A stretch of DNA of 64,000 nucleotides from Deltaproteobacteria bacterium (GCA_022843175.1 JALHOE010000013.1:1-64000); one strand, 5' to 3'; positions 34,254 to 44,759 are shown, counted from the first letter of the stretch. Numbers and translations are program-made. Notes: generated by a model not told the origin, from the sequence alone.

Positions 34254-35702
34254 CTACAGACAATTCGCTTTGAAGCGCTTGATGCCGTTCTCGTAGTAGT
34301 AGGGCGGCTGGCAGGTGGACTTCGACGCCGGGTACTTGTGCAGCGGCGGCTTCTTCGACGAGGCCGAGGGGAAGGTGATCGGCGCGAGATCCTCGACGGT
34401 CTGCGAGGGCTTGGGCTGCGCGACGCTGACGCTCGGCTCGGCGCTCGCGACCGCGGGCGGCGGCGGCGGCTCGGGCTCCCTCGCGGCGGGCGCCGGCTCG
34501 CTCGGGCGGGTGAGGAGGAAGCCGATCGGCACGATCGGGACGAGGAGCAGGAGCAGCAGCGGCCAGTAGCGGCGCGGCTTCTTCTTCGGCGGCATCGCCG
34601 TCGTCTTCGGCTCCTCGGGCTCCTCTTCGACGACCGGCATCGCCGTCGTCTCTTCGTAGTCGGTGGGATCGATCGCCGGCATCGACGGGAAGGTCGCGGT
34701 CTCCTCGAGGAGCGGCGTCGCGTTGGCGGTGGCGATCGCGGGAGAGCTCTCGATCTCGGCCACGGCGCGCGCGCGCTCGGCGAGCAGATCGCGCGCCATC
34801 TGCGCCACCCACGCGCCGATCTCGGCCGGCGGCACGATGCCGATCGCGTCCTCGATCGCCAGCGCCATCTCGCGCGCGTCGGCGAAGCGCGCGTCCGGAT
34901 CGCGCGAGAGCGCGCGCATCGTGATCGCGTCGAGCTCCGGCGGCACGCTCGGCTCCGCGCCGCTCGGCGGCTCGCTCGCGCCGTCGATCACCGCCGAGAG
35001 GATCTCGCCCTCGCCGTCGCCGTGGAACAAACGCGTGGCAGTCAGCGCCTCCCACAGCACGACCCCCGCCGAGTACACGTCGGTGCGCCGATCGACCTGG
35101 CCGCCGCGGCGCACCTGCTCGGGCGCCATGTATGGGAGCTTGCCCTTGAGCTCTCCCTCGCGGGTGAACGACGCGCGACCGACGGCCTTGGCGACGCCGA
35201 AGTCGACGACGCGCGCCGTGCCATCGGTGCCGACGAGGACGTTGTGCGGCGAGACGTCGCGGTGAACGATCGCGAGCGGCTCTCCCCGCTCGTCGCGCGT
35301 CTCGTGGGCGGCGTGCAGGCCGTGGAGCGCCTGGGCCACGATCGCGCCGGCGATGTGCGCGGGCGGTGCGTGGCCCTCGCGCGAGGCCGCGGCGATCAGG
35401 CGCGAGAGCGACTCGCCCTCGACGTAGTCCATCACCAGGAACAGCTCGGCGCCCTCGGAGACGACGTCGAGCACCGGCACGACGTTGGGGTGCCGCACCC
35501 GGGCCGCGAGGCGCGCCTCGTCGAGGAACATCGAGACGAAGTCGGGATCCTTCGCGAAGTGCGGGTGCAGGCGCTTGATCGCCACGGTGCGGGCGAAGCC
35601 CACCGGCCCGAGCAGCCGGCCGACGTGCACGGTGGCCATGCCGCCGGACGCGATCTCCGCGTGGACGACGTAGCGTCCGACTACCCGCGGCGCCTCGGCC
35701 AT
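34254..35702 (-). CDS. Transmembrane Ser/Thr protein kinase
   Basis: 482 aa. Kinase domain about residues 8-275: glycine-rich ASGGMATVH, Lys43, HRDVSPHN (147-154), DFG (167-169) and APEQ. The HRDVSPHN form is common in myxobacterial kinases. Residues 300-375 are an acidic Pro/Thr-rich linker. A transmembrane helix (PLLLLLLVPIVPIGFLL, about 380-397) leads to a short Pro-rich periplasmic tail with two Cys at the end (STCQPPYYYENGIKRFKANC). The kinase faces the cytoplasm. The sigma-54/FHA activator ends 18 bases upstream and is a likely target: FHA domains bind phosphothreonine. Confidence 0.95.
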   Translation of the reverse strand: MAEAPRVVGRYVVHAEIASGGMATVHVGRLLGPVGFARTVAIKRLHPHFAKDPDFVSMFLDEARLAARVRHPNVVPVLDVVSEGAELFLVMDYVEGESLSRLIAAASREGHAPPAHIAGAIVAQALHGLHAAHETRDERGEPLAIVHRDVSPHNVLVGTDGTARVVDFGVAKAVGRASFTREGELKGKLPYMAPEQVRRGGQVDRRTDVYSAGVVLWEALTATRLFHGDGEGEILSAVIDGASEPPSGAEPSVPPELDAITMRALSRDPDARFADAREMALAIEDAIGIVPPAEIGAWVAQMARDLLAERARAVAEIESSPAIATANATPLLEETATFPSMPAIDPTDYEETTAMPVVEEEPEEPKTTAMPPKKKPRRYWPLLLLLLVPIVPIGFLLTRPSEPAPAAREPEPPPPPAVASAEPSVSVAQPKPSQTVEDLAPITFPSASSKKPPLHKYPASKSTCQPPYYYENGIKRFKANCL

Positions 35703-35720
35703 CGCGCGGAAGTGTAGCGC

Positions 35721-37109
<1,389 letters not shown>

Positions 37110-37146
37110 GACGGCGAAGTGTAGCCGTGGTACGAGCCGCCCGCGA

Positions 37147-38196
37147 ATGGGACTCTCGATCGTCGGAACGGGCCGCCACCTGCCGAAGGACGTGGCCACC
37201 AATGAAGACCTCGCGAGGGTCATGGACACCACCGCCGAGTGGATTCACCAGCGCACGGGCATCGTGGAGCGCCACTTCGCGGCCGAGGGCGAGGGAGCGA
37301 GCGATCTCGGCGCCGAGGCGGCCAAGCGCGCCCTCGCCCGCGCCGGCATGGGCGCGTCCGACGTCGACTACGTCGTGATGTCCACCATGACGCCCGACTT
37401 CCACTTCCCCGGCCCCGCGGCGATGGTCGCGGCCAAGCTCGGCATCCCCGGCGTCCCCTGCCTCGACGTGCGCCAGCAGTGTGCGTCGTTCATCTATCAG
37501 CTGCAGCTCGCCCACGCCCTCATCGGCGCGGGCCAGGCGCGCAACGTGTTGATGATCGGCGCCGAGGCGCACGCCGGGTTCATGCCCTGGGAGGACTGGG
37601 ACTACCTCCACGGCAAGGGCGGCTCGCCGCCCTCGCAAGACGCGTTCGACCGCGCCACCCGCCACCGCGGCCTCGCGATCCTCTTCGGCGACGGCGGCGG
37701 CGCCGTGGTCGTGCGCAAGACGGATGACGCACGCGGCGTCATCGGCGTCGATGTCCACAGCGACGGCCGCTACGTCGACTACATCCACATCCCGAGCGGC
37801 TTCACCAAGCGCCCCTACGCGCGCCGGGACGACATCGACAACGACCTGCACATCCCCCGCATGCGCGGCAAGGAGCTGTTCAAGCAGGCGGTCACCAAGC
37901 TCCCCGAGAGCGTCCGCACGCTGTGCGCGCGGCACCACGTGAAGCTCGACGACGTCGACCTGTTCGTCGCTCACCAGGCCAACGACCGGATCAACGGCGC
38001 CGTGCGCGACGCGCTCGGCCTGCCCGCGCACAAGGTCCCGAGCAACATCGCGAAGCTCGGCAACACCTCCGCGGCCACCATCCCGATCCTGCTCGACGAG
38101 CTCAACGAGCAGGGCCGCCTGAAGCCGGGCATGCTCATCTGCTTCCTCGCGCTCGGCGCCGGCCTCCACTGGGGCTCGGCGCTGCTGCGCACGTAG
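37147..38196 (+). CDS. fabH: 3-oxoacyl-ACP synthase III (FabH-like)
   Basis: 349 aa, slightly longer than E. coli FabH. The thiolase-fold catalytic triad is visible: Cys112 in VRQQCASFIYQL, His276 in FVAHQAND and Asn306 in KLGNTSAATIP. The C-terminal LALGAGLHWGSALLRT is also typical. FabH condenses an acyl-CoA with malonyl-ACP to start fatty acid synthesis. In myxobacteria several paralogues also start branched-chain or secondary-metabolite chains, so the housekeeping role is not certain. No other fab gene is nearby. It is divergent from the sigma-54/FHA activator (37-bp gap) and converges on the FHA gene with a 2-bp gap. Confidence 0.93.
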   Translation: MGLSIVGTGRHLPKDVATNEDLARVMDTTAEWIHQRTGIVERHFAAEGEGASDLGAEAAKRALARAGMGASDVDYVVMSTMTPDFHFPGPAAMVAAKLGIPGVPCLDVRQQCASFIYQLQLAHALIGAGQARNVLMIGAEAHAGFMPWEDWDYLHGKGGSPPSQDAFDRATRHRGLAILFGDGGGAVVVRKTDDARGVIGVDVHSDGRYVDYIHIPSGFTKRPYARRDDIDNDLHIPRMRGKELFKQAVTKLPESVRTLCARHHVKLDDVDLFVAHQANDRINGAVRDALGLPAHKVPSNIAKLGNTSAATIPILLDELNEQGRLKPGMLICFLALGAGLHWGSALLRT

Positions 38197-38198
38197 AG

Positions 38199-38690
38199 TC
38201 ACCCGAGGTCGTTCAGCGATTCCCAGCACAGGCTCGCGTCGGCCAGCACGAGGTTGATCGAGCCGAAGCGCACGTCGTCGCCGATCGCCACGCGCTGACT
38301 CTCGCCCGGTTGCAGCGGAATCCCTCGCACGCGCGTGCCGTTGCGCGAGCCGAGATCGACCAGCTCCAGCCGCCCGTTGGTCACGAGGAACGCAGCGTGC
38401 CGGCGCGACACCGTCGGATCTCCGAGCACCACGTCGTTGTCGTCGGTGCGACCGACGTTGAGCGGGCGATCGAGCGGCGGGATCTCGACGACCTCGACGA
38501 CCACCCGCTCGGGCGCGTCGACGTCGCTCACCTCGGTCGGCCGTCGCGCGAGCGCGGCGCGATTCGGCACCGTCCCGGCCGACGACCGCTGCTTGCGCGC
38601 GCGCGGCATGGGCACGAGGTAGAACCCGCGGTGCCGGGCGGTGAACGATTCACGGGTCGAGGTGCGTGCGTCGCGCGCGAGATCGCTCAC
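38199..38690 (-). CDS. FHA domain protein
   Basis: 163 aa from a GTG at 38690; a longer frame exists upstream but overlaps the lipoprotein gene and has no family support. Residues 1-65 are basic and probably flexible. Residues 70-155 are an FHA domain with the canonical LNVGRTDDNDVVL, SRRHAAF and LVDLGSRNGTRVRG, so the phosphothreonine-binding Arg, Ser and Asn are present. It should bind Thr-phosphorylated partners, probably targets of the nearby kinases, in the cytoplasm. It lies 16 bases after the lipoprotein gene and appears co-transcribed with it. Confidence 0.88.
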   Translation of the reverse strand: MSDLARDARTSTRESFTARHRGFYLVPMPRARKQRSSAGTVPNRAALARRPTEVSDVDAPERVVVEVVEIPPLDRPLNVGRTDDNDVVLGDPTVSRRHAAFLVTNGRLELVDLGSRNGTRVRGIPLQPGESQRVAIGDDVRFGSINLVLADASLCWESLNDLG

Positions 38691-38706
38691 GGTCCCGCAA
38701 CGATAC

Positions 38707-39021
38707 TCACTTCTTCTTCTTCTCGTCCAAGTCGCTCGGGGGCACACCCATCGGACGCCCGGGGTTCTGGAGAGACCAGAAGGGCGGTATCGACCCGGTC
38801 TCCGACGGTCTGCCGGTCGTCGCGCGCGAGCCGCTCGGGTGCGGATCGTAGGCCGAGCCCCAGCCGTAGTTGGCCGGAGAATTCGCAGCAGGCGGTAGCT
38901 CAGCGGCCCGCGAGCCCTTGTGGCCGAACGCCGGCGGATACGCGGGCCCCGGCCCGCGCCAATCTGCGCTGTGACATCCAAGCGCAGCAACGACAGCGAC
39001 GAGTGCGGCAAATCGGTGCAC
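38707..39021 (-). CDS. Small proline-rich lipoprotein
   Basis: 104 aa from a GTG at 39021 that opens a lipoprotein signal (HRFAALVAVVAALGC). The mature part is Pro/Gly/Ser-rich without regular structure (GPGPAYPPAFGHKGSRAAEL, GRPSETGSIPPFWSLQNPGR) and ends in Asp-Glu-Lys4. No family recognised; it may be a spacer-type envelope lipoprotein. The start codon is a judgement: no clear ribosome binding site is present. It precedes the FHA gene by 16 bases and is divergent from the FAD oxidase. Confidence 0.65.
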   Translation of the reverse strand: MHRFAALVAVVAALGCHSADWRGPGPAYPPAFGHKGSRAAELPPAANSPANYGWGSAYDPHPSGSRATTGRPSETGSIPPFWSLQNPGRPMGVPPSDLDEKKKK

Positions 39022-39082
39022 GCGCGGTAGAGCTGCAGCGATCGTGCCTTGCGGCAGAGGCGCGGACGGGCAACACGGAGGC

Positions 39083-40456
39083 ATGCTGCTCGATCGGCTC
39101 GCCGAGGCGAACATCACGATCACGCGCGATCCGTCCGAGCTCGCGGAGTATGGCAAGGACTGGACGAAGGTCTACGCGCCCGCGCCCCTCGCGATCGCGT
39201 TCCCCGCGTCCACCGCGGAGGTGGCGACGATCGTCCGCCTCTGCGCCGAGCACGACGTGGCCGTCGTCCCCTCGGGCGGCCGCACCGGCCTCGCGGGCGG
39301 CGCGGTCGCCAAGAACGGCGAGCTGGTGCTCTCGCTCGCGCGCATGCGCCGCATCGATCCGGTCGACGTCCTCGGCGCCACCGTCCGGGTGCAAGCCGGC
39401 GCCATCACCGAGGCGGTGCACCACCACTGCGCGCCGCACGGGCTCACCTGGCCGGTGGACTTCGCGTCCAAGGGCTCGAGCACCGTCGGCGGCAACATCT
39501 CCACCAACGCCGGCGGCGTGAAGGTCATTCGCTACGGGCTCACCCGGCAGTGGGTGCTCGGCCTCCAGGTCGTCACGGCGAGCGGCGAGATCCTCGAGCT
39601 CAACGGCGCGCTCGAGAAGAACAACACCGGCACCGATCTACGCCAGCTGTTCATCGGCACCGAGGGCACGCTCGGGATCGTGACCGAGGCCACGCTCAAG
39701 CTCACGCGCCTCCCCGGCAAGCTCGACGTGTTCCTCTTCGCGGTGGCCGATCTGGCTGCGGTGCTCGCGTTGTTCCGCGAGGCGCGCCGCGGCCCGTTCA
39801 CGATCAGCGCCTACGAGTTCTTCACCGACCGCTGCCTCGCGCGCCTGCAGCGCCATCGCAAGGTCAAGGCGCCGTTCGCGGCGGAGACGTCGCACTACGT
39901 GCTGCTCGAGGTCGAGGCCGCCGATCCCGCGGTGCTGCAGGGGTGGATCGAGGGTCTGTTCGAGAGCGGCCTCGCGCAGGACGGCGTGCTCGCCCAACAC
40001 TCCGGCGAGGCCGCGCAGCTCTGGACTCTGCGCGAGGGGATCAGCGAGTCGCTCTCGGCCACCGGCATGCCCCACAAGAACGACATCGCGCTCCCCGTCG
40101 CCGCGCTCGAGGCCTTCTGCGGCGAGCTCGAGCAGCTCTTCGCCTCGCGCTACCCCGGCTTCGAGATCTGCAACTTCGGCCACATCGGCGACGGCAACCT
40201 CCACGTCAACGTGATGAAGCCGGACGACATGCCCAAGGACGCCTTCCTCGCGAAGACCAAGGAGGCCGACCACGAGATGTTCGCGCTGGTGGCCAAACAC
40301 CACGGCTCGATCTCGGCGGAGCACGGCGTCGGGTTGTTGAAGAAGGACTACCTCGGGTACTCGCGAAGCCCCGAGGAGCTCGCGTTGCTCCGGGCGCTCA
40401 AGCGCACGCTCGATCCGCGGGGCCTGCTCAACCCCGGCAAGATCCTCGACCAATAG
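39083..40456 (+). CDS. FAD-linked oxidase, D-lactate/glycolate dehydrogenase type (second copy)
   Basis: 457 aa from the ATG at 39083; an in-frame GTG at 39044 would add 13 residues, and the GGAGG just before the ATG is closer than ideal. The FAD-binding PCMH domain has PSGGRTGLAGG (about residues 65-75) and STVGGNISTNAGG. The C-terminal oxidase domain has NFGHIGDGNLHVN and SAEHGVGLLKKDYLGY. It resembles the enzyme at 11720-13156 but is clearly diverged, so the two likely use different D-2-hydroxy acids. No partner iron-sulfur subunit is adjacent. The TAG stop is shared with the first base pairs of an intergenic repeat. Confidence 0.9.
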   Translation: MLLDRLAEANITITRDPSELAEYGKDWTKVYAPAPLAIAFPASTAEVATIVRLCAEHDVAVVPSGGRTGLAGGAVAKNGELVLSLARMRRIDPVDVLGATVRVQAGAITEAVHHHCAPHGLTWPVDFASKGSSTVGGNISTNAGGVKVIRYGLTRQWVLGLQVVTASGEILELNGALEKNNTGTDLRQLFIGTEGTLGIVTEATLKLTRLPGKLDVFLFAVADLAAVLALFREARRGPFTISAYEFFTDRCLARLQRHRKVKAPFAAETSHYVLLEVEAADPAVLQGWIEGLFESGLAQDGVLAQHSGEAAQLWTLREGISESLSATGMPHKNDIALPVAALEAFCGELEQLFASRYPGFEICNFGHIGDGNLHVNVMKPDDMPKDAFLAKTKEADHEMFALVAKHHGSISAEHGVGLLKKDYLGYSRSPEELALLRALKRTLDPRGLLNPGKILDQ

Positions 40457-40562
40457 GCGCGCGCGTAAGCGAGCGCCTGACGGCTCCAATCGAAGGCGCT
40501 CGCTTACGCGCGCGCCTGTCATCGAAGGCTCCAATCGAAGGCGCTCGCTTACGCGCGCGCCT
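40455..40562. repeat. Convergent-junction repeats (family A, three copies)
   Basis: Copies at 40455-40478, 40494-40517 and 40539-40562; the second and third are inverted relative to the first. The last two lie in a 45-bp direct duplication that includes the spacer GAAGGCTCCAATCGAAGG. All three have the loop GTAA, a variant not seen at other junctions. The first copy supplies the A and G of the TAG stop of the FAD oxidase. The remaining 98 bases to the doxX stop show nothing further. Confidence 0.88.
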
Positions 40563-40660
40563 GTCAGAGACGGTAGTCCAAGGGCGCCACTTGCGCGTAC
40601 CTCACCGGCGAGTTACGTCTCCGCTCCCCATGAAGCTCGGCGTCGCCGGCCTCCGCCCCC

Positions 40661-41164
40661 CTACGAGCGCTTCCGCCGCAGCGTCCACGCGCGGTCGATC
40701 GAAGCAGCGCCGCCGCCGCTGATAAAGCACACCAGCGCCAGCGCGATGGCGAGCAGGTGGAACTCGTAGCCCTCACCGGCCTTGTTCCCCGACCAGTTCA
40801 TGAAGAACCCCAGCTTGGCGTGCACGAGGACGATCGCGCCGACCTGAATCGTCGCGATGCCAATCGCGGCGAGCCGCGTGAGAGCGCCGACGATGAGCGC
40901 GAGCGAGGCGAAGTACTCGACGAGGATGAGCGCGGCGACGACGGGGGCAGGCAGACCCATCGAGGTGAACGCGCCCATCGTCCCCGACCAGCCGTACCCG
41001 CCGAACAGGCCGAGCAGCTTCTGGGCGCCATGCGGGAACATCACGACGCCGAGGGCGAGCCGCGCGATCGTCGGCGCGATCGAGCCGCTGGTCGAGAGCA
41101 GCCCGCGGCGAGGCGAGGCGAGCTCGTCACGCCGGGAGATGTACGGAACAGACGAAGTGGCCAT
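40661..41164 (-). CDS. DoxX-family membrane protein
   Basis: 167 aa. The ATG at 41164 has GGAGGAAAG about 7 bases upstream. After a 35-residue N-terminus come four membrane helices: around LARLALGVVMFPHGAQKLLG, VVAALILVEYFASLALIVGA, IATIQVGAIVLVHA and FHLLAIALALVCFIS. The PHGAQKLLG motif and overall pattern are those of the DoxX/SURF4-like family, small inner-membrane proteins whose role is often linked to redox or sulfur chemistry but rarely defined. It is divergent from the PrsW gene with a 64-bp gap. Confidence 0.88.
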   Translation of the reverse strand: MATSSVPYISRRDELASPRRGLLSTSGSIAPTIARLALGVVMFPHGAQKLLGLFGGYGWSGTMGAFTSMGLPAPVVAALILVEYFASLALIVGALTRLAAIGIATIQVGAIVLVHAKLGFFMNWSGNKAGEGYEFHLLAIALALVCFISGGGAASIDRAWTLRRKRS

Positions 41165-41228
41165 GGTCTTTCCTCCGCGAGAAGGCCCTTCAATCGACGT
41201 GCCATCAATCCTGTGGTGAGCTGCGCCG

Positions 41229-42818
41229 GTGCTGCCGCGCACCCTCCGCGGAAGAGTCATCCTGATCGCGATCCTGTCGATCGTGCTCGGCTTGCTCGCG
41301 AGCCGCATCGCCAAGCGCGTGCTGCCGATCGACAAGCGCGCCGAGCTCGCGGCCGAGGCCGGCAACTTCTCCGAGTCCGAGTCGATCTACTGGCAGGCGC
41401 TGCAGCAGGGCCCGGTCACCGTCCCGCTCACGATGTCGTTCATCGAGGCCCACGACCGCGCGCGCGCTCTTTACCGCTTCGCCGAGGTCGTCCCGGAGAA
41501 CATGCGGAAGATGGCGAAGATCAAGCCGCAGCCCGCGATGCCGGACGACGTCATCGACGCCTTCTTCGCGCGCCCCGAGCTCCCCCGCGAGGTCGTGCTC
41601 ATCGCCAAGCTCCACCGCGGCGGAGCGACGCCCGAGGTGCTCACCGAGCTGGAGCGCGAGGCCGACAAAGAGCCGCCGATGCCCTGGGCCAACCACGCGC
41701 TCGGCCGCGAGGCGCACAAGGACGGCCGCTTCAAGGTCGCCGCCGATCGGCTGGAGCGCGAGGCCATGGCGTTCGAGCGCGAGGACGATCTCGAGGAGTC
41801 GCTGATGCTCCGCCTGGCCGCCGGCGATCGCGCCGGGGTCGTCGCGCGCCTCAACGATCCGCGCATCGCCGCGCGTGCGCCGGCGCGCCTCTCGTTCCGG
41901 TTCGCGATGGAGCAGCGCCAATACGGCCGCGCGTTCCGCTACCTGCTGCCATACTCGTTCCCCAGGCCCCCGCTCGGGCCGCTCGCGCTCGCGCTCGTCT
42001 CGGCCATCGCCTGGTTCAGCTTCTGCGCGCGCCTCGGCCAGCTGCGGCTGCGCCCTCGCCTGCGCGTCCCGCTGTACCTCGCGGCGTTCGGGCTCGGGAT
42101 GCTCAGCATCCCGATCACGCACTACCTCATCGAGTGGCAGGAGCTCGTGCTCCACCTGCGGCAGGACGGCACCGTCGTCCGGGACGCGATCTTCTTCATC
42201 CTCGGCGTCGGCTTTCGCGAGGAGCTGTCGAAGCTGATTTGCTTCATCCCGCTGCTGCCGCTCCTGCGCGCGAAGGGCACCTCGCTCGACATCGTCACCT
42301 GCGGCGCGCTGGTGGGCCTCGGGTTCGCCTCGGTCGAGAACATCAACTACTTCACCCACGGCGATCTCTCGGCCGCCCTCGCGCGCTTCCTCACCGCCAA
42401 CTTCCTCCACATGACGATGACGGCGCTGATCGCGACGTCGTTCGCCAAGCTCGGCAAGAAGGACGACGGCTTCTTCGAGTTCACCGTCACGTTCATGACC
42501 GTCGTCGTCGCGCACGGCGTCTACGACTTCTTCGCCGTCAACCCGGTCGTCAGCGAGTTCAGCTTCCTCTCGATGGCGGTGTTCATCCTGCTCGCGCGGG
42601 ACTTCGTGCTCATCATGCATGACGCCCGCCTCCGCGCCGGCCGCAGCAAGCCGCTCCTCCCGCCGTTCGCGTACGGCATGTCCGCGGTGTGCGGCGCGAG
42701 CTTCGTCTACGGCAGCGCGCTCGTCGGGCCGCAGCTCGCGGCCGAGGCGATGTACCTGGGGCTGCTCGGGACGGTGATCCTGGTCGTGGTGTTCGTGCGG
42801 CAGCTGCGGGCGCTGTAG
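41229..42818 (+). CDS. PrsW-family intramembrane metalloprotease with N-terminal helical extension
   Basis: 529 aa from a GTG. A membrane helix at about residues 9-27 is followed by a TPR-like soluble region to about 235 (LAAEAGNFSESESIYWQALQ and repeats). The multi-helix membrane core is at about 250-525 with the PrsW signatures: FREELSK (EExxK, near 333), FASVENINYF, the NFLHMTMTAL His helix and AHGVYDFF. In Bacillus, PrsW cleaves an anti-sigma factor during envelope stress. The TPR-like extension is not part of the basic family and may recruit substrate. A lipoprotein gene follows 43 bases downstream. Confidence 0.88.
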   Translation: MLPRTLRGRVILIAILSIVLGLLASRIAKRVLPIDKRAELAAEAGNFSESESIYWQALQQGPVTVPLTMSFIEAHDRARALYRFAEVVPENMRKMAKIKPQPAMPDDVIDAFFARPELPREVVLIAKLHRGGATPEVLTELEREADKEPPMPWANHALGREAHKDGRFKVAADRLEREAMAFEREDDLEESLMLRLAAGDRAGVVARLNDPRIAARAPARLSFRFAMEQRQYGRAFRYLLPYSFPRPPLGPLALALVSAIAWFSFCARLGQLRLRPRLRVPLYLAAFGLGMLSIPITHYLIEWQELVLHLRQDGTVVRDAIFFILGVGFREELSKLICFIPLLPLLRAKGTSLDIVTCGALVGLGFASVENINYFTHGDLSAALARFLTANFLHMTMTALIATSFAKLGKKDDGFFEFTVTFMTVVVAHGVYDFFAVNPVVSEFSFLSMAVFILLARDFVLIMHDARLRAGRSKPLLPPFAYGMSAVCGASFVYGSALVGPQLAAEAMYLGLLGTVILVVVFVRQLRAL

Positions 42819-42861
42819 GCTAGTGACGGCGCGCGCCTCGCGTGCGATCGTTGCCGGCCTC

Positions 42862-43335
42862 ATGCTCCGTTCGACGCTCTTCGCAGTGGTGCTGCTCGTT
42901 CCCGGCTGCGGTCTCCTCGGCAAGCGCGTGAGCGAGGACGACTGCACCAAGTGGGACAAGCACTTCCGCGAGGCGACCGAGGAGTCGGCGAGGAAGGCGC
43001 TCGAGAAGTGCAAGGACAGCCCGGCGGCCAAGGGCTACCTCAAGAACCTCGAGGAGAACGTCTCCAACAGCGCCGACGGCCTCGCCACGGGCTGCAAGAG
43101 CGTGGTGAAGCTCGGGACGTACACGGCCGAGGAGGAGAAGTGCTTCCTCGGCTCCTCCGACCCGAAGGCGTGGGGGAAGTGCGAGCTCAAGAGCACGTCG
43201 GTCCTCAAGATGTACGCGACCGCCGGCGACACCACGATGAAGACCGTGAGCGGCTTCTGCGGGTCGGACGAGGACTCGGACGACGCGCCGAAGAAGAAGG
43301 CCAAGAAGAAGAAGAAGCAGGACGACGACGAGTGA
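42862..43335 (+). CDS. Small Cys-containing lipoprotein with Lys-rich tail
   Basis: 157 aa from the ATG at 42862; a GTG at 42823 would extend the N-terminus by 13 residues. The lipoprotein signal is LRSTLFAVVLLVPGC. The mature region is helical with spaced cysteines (DDCTKWDKHFREATEESARK, GKCELKST, GFCG) and ends in a run of Lys and Asp. No family recognised; size and spaced cysteines suggest a small disulfide-stabilised helical bundle. The Lys/Asp-rich end recalls the tail of the propeller lipoprotein at 15481. It may be co-transcribed with prsW. Confidence 0.78.
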   Translation: MLRSTLFAVVLLVPGCGLLGKRVSEDDCTKWDKHFREATEESARKALEKCKDSPAAKGYLKNLEENVSNSADGLATGCKSVVKLGTYTAEEEKCFLGSSDPKAWGKCELKSTSVLKMYATAGDTTMKTVSGFCGSDEDSDDAPKKKAKKKKKQDDDE

Positions 43336-43372
43336 GCCGCGCGCGCGAACACCTGGCTCGCGCGCTGCGGCC

Positions 43373-44122
43373 TCAGTTCACGTGGTGGTGCGGCGTGAGG
43401 CCGAGCTCGCTCAGCGTGGGCGCCCAGTCCGGCGGCGTGACGTGCACCGAGGCGACGGCGGCGCGGAGCTCTTCGCGGAGCAGCTCGTCCTCGCCGGAGC
43501 GCGTGGCGCGGAGCCCCGCGACGAGGTGTGGCAGCAGACGAAACGCCGGGGGCATCGCGCACGAGAGCGCCGCCCGCAGCGCTTGCAGGGCGCCGCGCGC
43601 GTTGTCGATGCGAAAGCCCTGATCGCACATCGCGTGCGCGCCGAGCGCGCCGAGGTAGCTCGTGGCGCCGGCGACGTCGTGCGTGCCGAACATCTCCTGC
43701 CAGGGCGGCGCGTCCACCTCGAGCCCGATGGCTTGGAGGAACTTCACGAGCACGCCGTGCGTCGCGACCGGCAGGAGATCGCCCTTGCACTCGATGCGGG
43801 CGGTCGGCCCCTTGGTGTTGAAGACGCGCGCGAAGGTGAGGCGCGGATCGGGATCGAGCTCCAGCGAGGTGAGCAGCGCGAAGTGGCAGCGATTCTCCGC
43901 GACCTTCTCCAGCACCTGCGCGTCGGTCGGGGGCGTCACCGCGACGAGCCTCTTCTCGTGGGGCACCCGTGGATCGGAGAAGAGCCCGGACGCCGCCTCG
44001 AAGCCGAGCGACGCGAGCTGGTCGGTCAGCCAGAACTGCACGCCGAGCACGCGCAGGTCGATCGGCGCGCCGGTGGTGAAGAGCGGCTGCAGCACCATCA
44101 CCCGCGGGACGACGCGCGACAT
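43373..44122 (-). CDS. Hypothetical protein
   Basis: 249 aa from the ATG at 44122. No signal peptide and no membrane helix. The N-terminal half has alternating strands and helices (RVMVLQPLFTTGAPIDLRVL, CHFALLTSLELDPDPRLTFA), and the C-terminal half is helical with a TPR-like stretch (NARGALQALRAALSC). It ends in His-His-His-Val-Asn. I do not recognise the family. It follows the alpha/beta hydrolase by 28 bases, so the two are probably co-transcribed. It converges on the lipoprotein gene with a 37-bp gap and no repeat. Confidence 0.75.
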   Translation of the reverse strand: MSRVVPRVMVLQPLFTTGAPIDLRVLGVQFWLTDQLASLGFEAASGLFSDPRVPHEKRLVAVTPPTDAQVLEKVAENRCHFALLTSLELDPDPRLTFARVFNTKGPTARIECKGDLLPVATHGVLVKFLQAIGLEVDAPPWQEMFGTHDVAGATSYLGALGAHAMCDQGFRIDNARGALQALRAALSCAMPPAFRLLPHLVAGLRATRSGEDELLREELRAAVASVHVTPPDWAPTLSELGLTPHHHVN

Positions 44123-44150
44123 GCACCCATCGTATCCGCGAACCGGCAGC

Positions 44151-44759
44151 TCAGTCGCGCGAGAGGCACTCTGCGACGACGCGGTGGTTCTCCGGGTGCG
44201 TGAACAACATCCAGTGGCCGATCGGAAACGCACCGTAGGGCGTCTCGATGGGCTCGAGGCCCTCGGCGTCCCAGGAGGACCGCGGCGTGAGCACGTCTCC
44301 GCGGGTGCCGACCGAGAACATGCGCACGTTCGGGGGCGCCGGCGCGGCACGCAGCTCGCGCATGAGGTCGTTGTCGGGGGTGGTCTGCGCGAGCGCGTGC
44401 GCGGCGGAGCACGGGATGTGGTTGACCGCGCGCGCGAGGGTGCTGCCGTTGAGCGGACCTCCCACCGAGACGAACCGCTCGACGTACGCCGCGCCCTCCA
44501 TGCACTTCACGTAGTAGAGACCGATCAGCCCACCGAGGCTCATCCCGACGAGGTTCACCCTCGGCGCCCTCGTCGCGGCGAGGACTCGCTCGACCTCCTC
44601 GGAGACGAGCCGCGCGGCCACGCGAACGTCCCCGTAGCCGAGGAGCCGCTGCGGCGCGGCGAAGGTCTGGAAGCCGCGCTGACCGAGCGCGCGGCCGTAG
44701 GCGAGCGCGGCGGCCCGCGGCGCACCGAGGCCGTTGATGATCACGACGGGGAGCGCCAT
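44151..44759 (-). CDS. Alpha/beta hydrolase (esterase/lipase-like)
   Basis: 202 aa, short for the fold. It starts directly with the first strand (ALPVVIINGLGAPRAAAL). The nucleophile elbow GMSLGG is at about residues 72-77, with Ser near 74. The His is probably in the FTHPENHRVV stretch near the C-terminus, and an Asp in SVGTRGDVLTP is the likely acid. The INGLGAP loop is typical of PGAP1-like or lipase-type hydrolases acting on acyl esters in the cytoplasm; no signal peptide is present. It is upstream of the hypothetical gene on the same strand. Confidence 0.85.
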   Translation of the reverse strand: MALPVVIINGLGAPRAAALAYGRALGQRGFQTFAAPQRLLGYGDVRVAARLVSEEVERVLAATRAPRVNLVGMSLGGLIGLYYVKCMEGAAYVERFVSVGGPLNGSTLARAVNHIPCSAAHALAQTTPDNDLMRELRAAPAPPNVRMFSVGTRGDVLTPRSSWDAEGLEPIETPYGAFPIGHWMLFTHPENHRVVAECLSRD

